Origin: an uncultured Methylococcaceae bacterium
Lineage (GTDB): Bacteria > Pseudomonadota > Gammaproteobacteria > Methylococcales > Methylomonadaceae
Direction of reading: 5' to 3'
Assembly (NCBI GenBank): GCA_913009515.1
Contig: CAJVYO010000050.1
Coordinates: forward strand, 1-9,231
Length of the DNA stretch: 9,231 bases
In this document: in pieces, positions 6,087-9,231 of the stretch
How the letters are laid out: each line of letters begins with the position of its first letter
How positions within the stretch are numbered: the stretch's first letter is position 1
The notes under the pieces: model-generated
Told to the model about the DNA's origin: nothing
Database searches by the model: none
Seen by the model: the letters and a program-made list of their open reading frames with translations, nothing else
Translations under genes and position numbers: made by a program

Positions 6087-7748
6087 TTACTTATCCAATT
6101 GCTTGAATAAATCACCCATTGTTGATGTACCTGCAACTTGATCAGAATAATCTTTCATCACAGTGGCTTCTGCATCAACATCTTTCGCTTTAATAGATAA
6201 AGAAATTGCTTTATTTTTCTTATCAACACCGATAAATTTAGCTTCTAACTCATCGCCAACCGTTAATAATTTAGTTGCATCTTCAACACGATCACGTTGA
6301 ATTTCAGATGCTCTTAAATAACCATCAATGCCTTCTGCTAGAGCGATAACCGCACCTTTTGCATCAACTTCTTTAACCGTTCCTTTAACTAAGCTGCCTT
6401 TTTCATTAATCGCAATATAGTTTTGGAATGGGTCTTGTTGTAACTGTTTAATACCTAAAGAAATACGTTCACGTTCTGCATCAACTGCTAAAATAACAGT
6501 TTCAACTTCATCGCCTTTTTGATAGCCACGAATTGAATCTTCAGGTGTATCTGACCATGAAATATCAGACATATGTACCAAGCCATCGATACTGCCATCA
6601 AGACCAATAAAGATACCAAAATCAGTAATTGATTTGATTTTACCTGAAATTTTATCGCCTTTATTATGTGTCTCTGCAAACTCATCCCAAGGATTCGTTT
6701 TACATTGTTTCATACCTAAAGAAATACGACGACGTTCTTCGTCAATTTCAAGAATCATCACTTCAACATCATCACCTAATGCAACCACTTTCGCAGGGTT
6801 AACATTTTTATTGGTCCAATCCATTTCAGAAACGTGAACTAAACCTTCAACGCCTTCTTCAATTTCAACAAAACAACCGTAATCTGTTAAGTTATTAACT
6901 TTACCAGAAACACGTGTACCTGCTGGGTAACGGTTACCAATATCGCTCCAAGGATCTTCAGCCATTTGTTTCATACCTAATGAAACACGTGTTTTCTCTT
7001 TATCGAATTTAAGCACTTTAACTTCGATTTCTTGACCGATTTCTACACACTCAGATGGGTGACGTACACGTCTCCAAGCCATATCTGTGATATGTAATAA
7101 ACCATCAATACCACCTAAATCAATGAATGCACCGTAGTCTGTTAAGTTTTTAACAATCCCTTTCAGTACGATACCATCTGCTAATGTTTTAAGTAGCTCA
7201 TCTCTTTCTGCACTGTATTCTTTTTCAACCACAGCACGACGAGATAACACAACGTTATTGCGTTTTTGATCAATTTTAATAACTTTGAATTCTAAATCGC
7301 GACCTTCTAAGAAAGTGGTATCACGAATAGGACGTACATCAACTAATGAACCAGGTAAGAACGCACGCAATGCACCGACTGCAACTGTAAAACCACCTCG
7401 AACTTTACCGTTGATACGACCAATAATCGTTTCTTCGCCTTCGAAAGCTGTTTCCAATTCGCCCCATGCTTTATGTTTCTTCGCTTTATCACGAGAAAGT
7501 AACGTCGCACCAAGGCCATCTTCAATTAAGTCCAAAGCTACTTCAACTTCATCCCCAACTGCGACTTCTAAATCGCCTTCCGCATTTAAAAATTGCCATT
7601 TAGGAATCACGCCTTCTGATTTTAATCCCGCACTAACAATTACTTTATCGTTATCAATATCAATGACCGTACCGACAATCATCGATCCGACACGCATTTC
7701 CGTTTGATTTAAACTTTCTTCAAATAATTCAGCAAAGCTCTCGCTCAT
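6087..7748 (-). CDS. rpsA: 30S ribosomal protein S1
   Basis: S1 binds mRNA on the 30S subunit and allows initiation on structured or weakly SD-led messages. The 553 residues are close to the 557 of E. coli. Six S1 repeats can be followed: two N-terminal, diverged ones (about 20-86 and 104-170) that anchor S1 to the ribosome, then four RNA-binding repeats with the recurrent pattern GxVxxxTDxGxFVxxxGxxGLxH (starting near 190, 275, 362 and 449). The repeats carry NLTDYGAFIDLGGIDGLLHI, NLTDYGCFVEI, SITDFGIFIGL and a more diverged KEVDAKGAVIAL. Each ends in the usual RRRISLGMKQ-type strand. The start MSESFAELFEESL is the conserved S1 opening. The ribosome site AGGGA (7762-7758) is 9 nt upstream and abuts a hairpin, which fits the translational self-control known for E. 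coli rpsA. Flanking genes are cmk and ihfB, the classic order. Confidence 0.98.
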   Translation of the reverse strand: MSESFAELFEESLNQTEMRVGSMIVGTVIDIDNDKVIVSAGLKSEGVIPKWQFLNAEGDLEVAVGDEVEVALDLIEDGLGATLLSRDKAKKHKAWGELETAFEGEETIIGRINGKVRGGFTVAVGALRAFLPGSLVDVRPIRDTTFLEGRDLEFKVIKIDQKRNNVVLSRRAVVEKEYSAERDELLKTLADGIVLKGIVKNLTDYGAFIDLGGIDGLLHITDMAWRRVRHPSECVEIGQEIEVKVLKFDKEKTRVSLGMKQMAEDPWSDIGNRYPAGTRVSGKVNNLTDYGCFVEIEEGVEGLVHVSEMDWTNKNVNPAKVVALGDDVEVMILEIDEERRRISLGMKQCKTNPWDEFAETHNKGDKISGKIKSITDFGIFIGLDGSIDGLVHMSDISWSDTPEDSIRGYQKGDEVETVILAVDAERERISLGIKQLQQDPFQNYIAINEKGSLVKGTVKEVDAKGAVIALAEGIDGYLRASEIQRDRVEDATKLLTVGDELEAKFIGVDKKNKAISLSIKAKDVDAEATVMKDYSDQVAGTSTMGDLFKQLDK

Positions 7749-7762
7749 TGTTTTCTATCCCT

Positions 7763-7784
7763 AGACTTGTAAAAACCCAAGTCT
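7763..7784 (-). promoter_or_regulatory. rpsA: Hairpin in the rpsA leader, abutting the ribosome site
   Basis: AGACTTG and CAAGTCT form a perfect 7-bp stem with an 8-nt loop (GGTTTTTA in the minus-strand RNA). The stem ends directly against the AGGGA ribosome site. If transcription starts about 6-7 nt after the TACAAT at 7796-7791, the hairpin would be the very 5' end of the rpsA mRNA. A role in mRNA stability or S1 self-regulation is inference. Confidence 0.55.
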
Positions 7785-7790
7785 TCATTC

Positions 7791-7796
7791 ATTGTA
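7791..7796 (-). promoter_or_regulatory. rpsA: Candidate -10 element of an rpsA promoter
   Basis: TACAAT on the minus strand matches five of six consensus bases and sits between the cmk terminator and the rpsA start. The best -35 (TTTACT, 19 nt upstream, within the terminator stem) is poor. The support comes mainly from the position, since a terminator upstream implies a local promoter. Confidence 0.45.
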
Positions 7797-7799
7797 GTT

Positions 7800-7825
7800 A
7801 AAAAAAAGCTATTTAAGTAAATAGC
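7800..7825 (-). terminator. Intrinsic terminator after cmk
   Basis: On the minus strand GCTATTT-ACTT-AAATAGC (7825-7808) makes a perfect 7-bp stem with a 4-nt loop, followed by eight T (plus A run 7800-7807). It starts 14 nt after the cmk stop. The stem has only two G-C pairs, so termination may be partial. Confidence 0.8.
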
Positions 7826-7839
7826 CCATAAAATTAGTT

Positions 7840-8493
7840 TTAAGTTAAAGCCATCACTGCGGCAATCACTTCTTCAATACTAAGATTAGAAGAATCTATC
7901 GTTGTTGCATCCTCTGCAGCAATAAGCGGAGCAGTTTTACGCTCACTATCTCGTTTATCACGCGCCTCTATATCTTTAGTAATTTGTGAAAGATTAGCAT
8001 CAATTCCTTTTTCTTTCAACTGTTTAAATCGTCTTTCGGCTCTTTCCATCGCACTAGCGGTTAAAAAAACCTTGGTCTTAGCCTGTGTAAAAACCACCGT
8101 CCCCATATCACGACCATCTGCCACCAATCCTGGCGACTGACAAAAATCTTTCTGCTTTTGCAATAAAACCGCTCGCACATCAGGGTATGCTGCAATTTTA
8201 GACGCAGTTGAACCTACCTCTTCGGTTGGTAATCGCTCGGTAATATCAACCCCATCCAATATTACAACTAAACTATCATCACATTGAAATACTAACCGCA
8301 TATCAGTCGCCAATGTGACTAATAATTTAATATTATCCAAATCAGCACTGCAATCTAACGCACAAATTGCTAATGCCCGATAAATAGAACCGCTATCTAA
8401 ATAATGCCAACCTAATTGTTTTGCAACTGCACGACTTACTGTGCCTTTTCCAGCACCGCTAGGCCCATCAATCGTTATAATAGGTATATTCAT
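7840..8493 (-). CDS. cmk: Cytidylate kinase (CMP/dCMP kinase)
   Basis: Cmk transfers phosphate from ATP to CMP or dCMP, recycling pyrimidine nucleotides from RNA and lipid turnover in the cytoplasm. At 217 residues it has the usual bacterial type-1 length. Seen are the P-loop GPSGAGKGT (10-18), the CMP-site motif YLDSGSIYRALA (31-42), the TEEVGSTASKIAAYPDVR region (90-107), the invariant DGRDMGTVVF (126-135), and the RAERR lid arginines (151-155) followed by the RDKRDSER segment typical of the family. The ATG is at 8493 and overlaps the aroA stop as ATGA. There is no clear Shine-Dalgarno (the stretch before it reads AAGTGAAAACGTATC), so translation is probably coupled to aroA. Its 3' end is followed by a terminator before rpsA. 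Confidence 0.97.
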   Translation of the reverse strand: MNIPIITIDGPSGAGKGTVSRAVAKQLGWHYLDSGSIYRALAICALDCSADLDNIKLLVTLATDMRLVFQCDDSLVVILDGVDITERLPTEEVGSTASKIAAYPDVRAVLLQKQKDFCQSPGLVADGRDMGTVVFTQAKTKVFLTASAMERAERRFKQLKEKGIDANLSQITKDIEARDKRDSERKTAPLIAAEDATTIDSSNLSIEEVIAAVMALT

Positions 8494-9231
8494 GATACGT
8501 TTTCACTTGAGATATTCAATCCTAAAGCACGCGTCGTTTCAACAAAATGAGGAAATGAAGTATTTACATTCGCACAATCATCAATCACAATTTCACCCTC
8601 AGCACGCAATGCCGCCATAGAAAATGCCATCGCAATACGATGATCGCCATGAGAAATTACATGTCCCGCTGAAATTTCACCGCCCTGAATAATCATGCCA
8701 TCTGCGGTCGGTTGAGCATCAACACCCAGTATTTTTAAGCCATCCGCCATTACTTGAATACGATCACTCTCTTTAACGCGTAATTCTTTAGCACCGGTTA
8801 AAACAGTTTGTCCTTCGGCACATGCCGCCGCAACAAATAACACGGGAAATTCATCAATTGCCAACGGTACTAATGCTTCAGGAATATCAATGCCTTTTAA
8901 TTTGGCACTGCGTACGCGAATATCTGCAACGGGTTCGCCACCGATGACACGCTCATTTAATAACTCAATATCTGCACCCATCAGCTTTAAAATATCAATC
9001 ACACCCGTACGCGTTGGATTAATACCCACGTGTTGCAAGGTTAAATCTGAATCAGCTGCAATAGATGCTCCTACTAGAAAAAATGCCGCTGAGGAAATAT
9101 CACTTGGCACATCAATAGTCATTGCGGTTAATTTTTGATGTCGCTGAATACTGACTGTATTCGCTGCTTGTTTAATTGGGTATGAAAACCCCGTCAACAT
9201 ACGTTCTGTATGATCACGTGTTGGTGCTGGC
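8490..9231 (-). CDS. aroA: EPSP synthase (3-phosphoshikimate 1-carboxyvinyltransferase), partial (5' end outside window)
   Basis: AroA joins shikimate-3-phosphate and phosphoenolpyruvate to EPSP, the sixth step of the shikimate pathway to aromatic amino acids. About 246 C-terminal residues are visible, with the frame open to the edge. The ten codons before the methionine at 9200 read PAPTRDHTER and join MLTGFSYPI, so that methionine is internal and not the start. Other family marks are SDISSAAFFLVGASIAADS (substrate-binding), DEFPVLFVAAACAEG (D of the catalytic pair), LRVKESDRI (catalytic glutamate and arginine), SHGDHRIAMAFSMAAL, and NVNTSFPHFVE near the C-terminus. The PAPTRDHTERML wording recalls the form found in Pseudomonas-type tyrA-aroA fusions; whether a TyrA domain is fused here cannot be seen. 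It is upstream of cmk with a 4-nt overlap. Confidence 0.96.
   Translation of the reverse strand, partial: PAPTRDHTERMLTGFSYPIKQAANTVSIQRHQKLTAMTIDVPSDISSAAFFLVGASIAADSDLTLQHVGINPTRTGVIDILKLMGADIELLNERVIGGEPVADIRVRSAKLKGIDIPEALVPLAIDEFPVLFVAAACAEGQTVLTGAKELRVKESDRIQVMADGLKILGVDAQPTADGMIIQGGEISAGHVISHGDHRIAMAFSMAALRAEGEIVIDDCANVNTSFPHFVETTRALGLNISSENVS

Noticed and set aside
7285..7707. 140-codon open frame antisense to rpsA
   Set aside because: Its composition is Ser/Thr/Pro-rich as expected from reading codons of an acidic/lysine-rich gene backwards. There is no ribosome site or recognisable domain.
8890..9138. 82-codon plus-strand open frame within aroA
   Set aside because: It is antisense to well-conserved EPSP synthase motifs and has no supporting ribosome site or domain.
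1..9231. A mobile element, defence system, CRISPR array or other undescribed system
   Set aside because: No transposase, integrase, repeat array, flanking direct repeats or anti-phage domain could be found. Every gene of size matches a known family, and no gap between genes exceeds 300 bases; the longest (2214-2511) holds the tRNA, its promoter and terminator, and the aminotransferase promoter.

Overview
This window looks like ordinary chromosome from an AT-rich gammaproteobacterium. The evidence is the order aroA-cmk-rpsA-ihfB-lapA, a GSI-beta glutamine synthetase with an adenylylation tyrosine, a six-domain ribosomal protein S1 and an enterobacterial-like IHF beta. Protein wording, especially in GlnA, and the low GC resemble Methylococcales methanotrophs or related sulfur-oxidising lineages. 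That placement is inference, and no methane or sulfur gene is visible. No phage, transposon, CRISPR array or plasmid function was seen.

Layout. Bases 1-1810 (minus) hold a two-gene unit: a ferritin-like DUF455 protein followed by an NnrS-family membrane protein that runs off the left edge. Divergent from it, only 25 bp away, is a small VanZ-family membrane protein (1836-2213, plus). Then comes tRNA-Val(GAC) on the minus strand with a good promoter and its own terminator. Bases 2512-5230 (plus) carry a class I aspartate-type aminotransferase and glnA, each with a candidate sigma-70 promoter. A strong hairpin with A and T tracts on both sides ends glnA and can also end the convergent operon. 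Bases 5338-9231 (minus) read, in transcription order, aroA (5' end outside the window), cmk, rpsA, ihfB, lapA.

How it works together. The aminotransferase and GlnA both belong to nitrogen assimilation: glutamine synthesis and amino-group transfer to and from glutamate/aspartate. The right-hand cluster joins shikimate-pathway AroA, CMP kinase, S1, IHF beta and an inner-membrane LapA protein. aroA and cmk overlap by ATGA. Intrinsic terminators lie between cmk and rpsA and between rpsA and ihfB, so the cluster is probably several partly independent transcription units. NnrS and the di-iron DUF455 protein may share a role in nitric-oxide or iron stress.

I did not find a clear undescribed system. 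The observations most worth following are the NnrS/DUF455 pair, the likely 5'-terminal hairpin of the rpsA leader, the very short divergent DUF455/VanZ spacer, and lapA without lapB.
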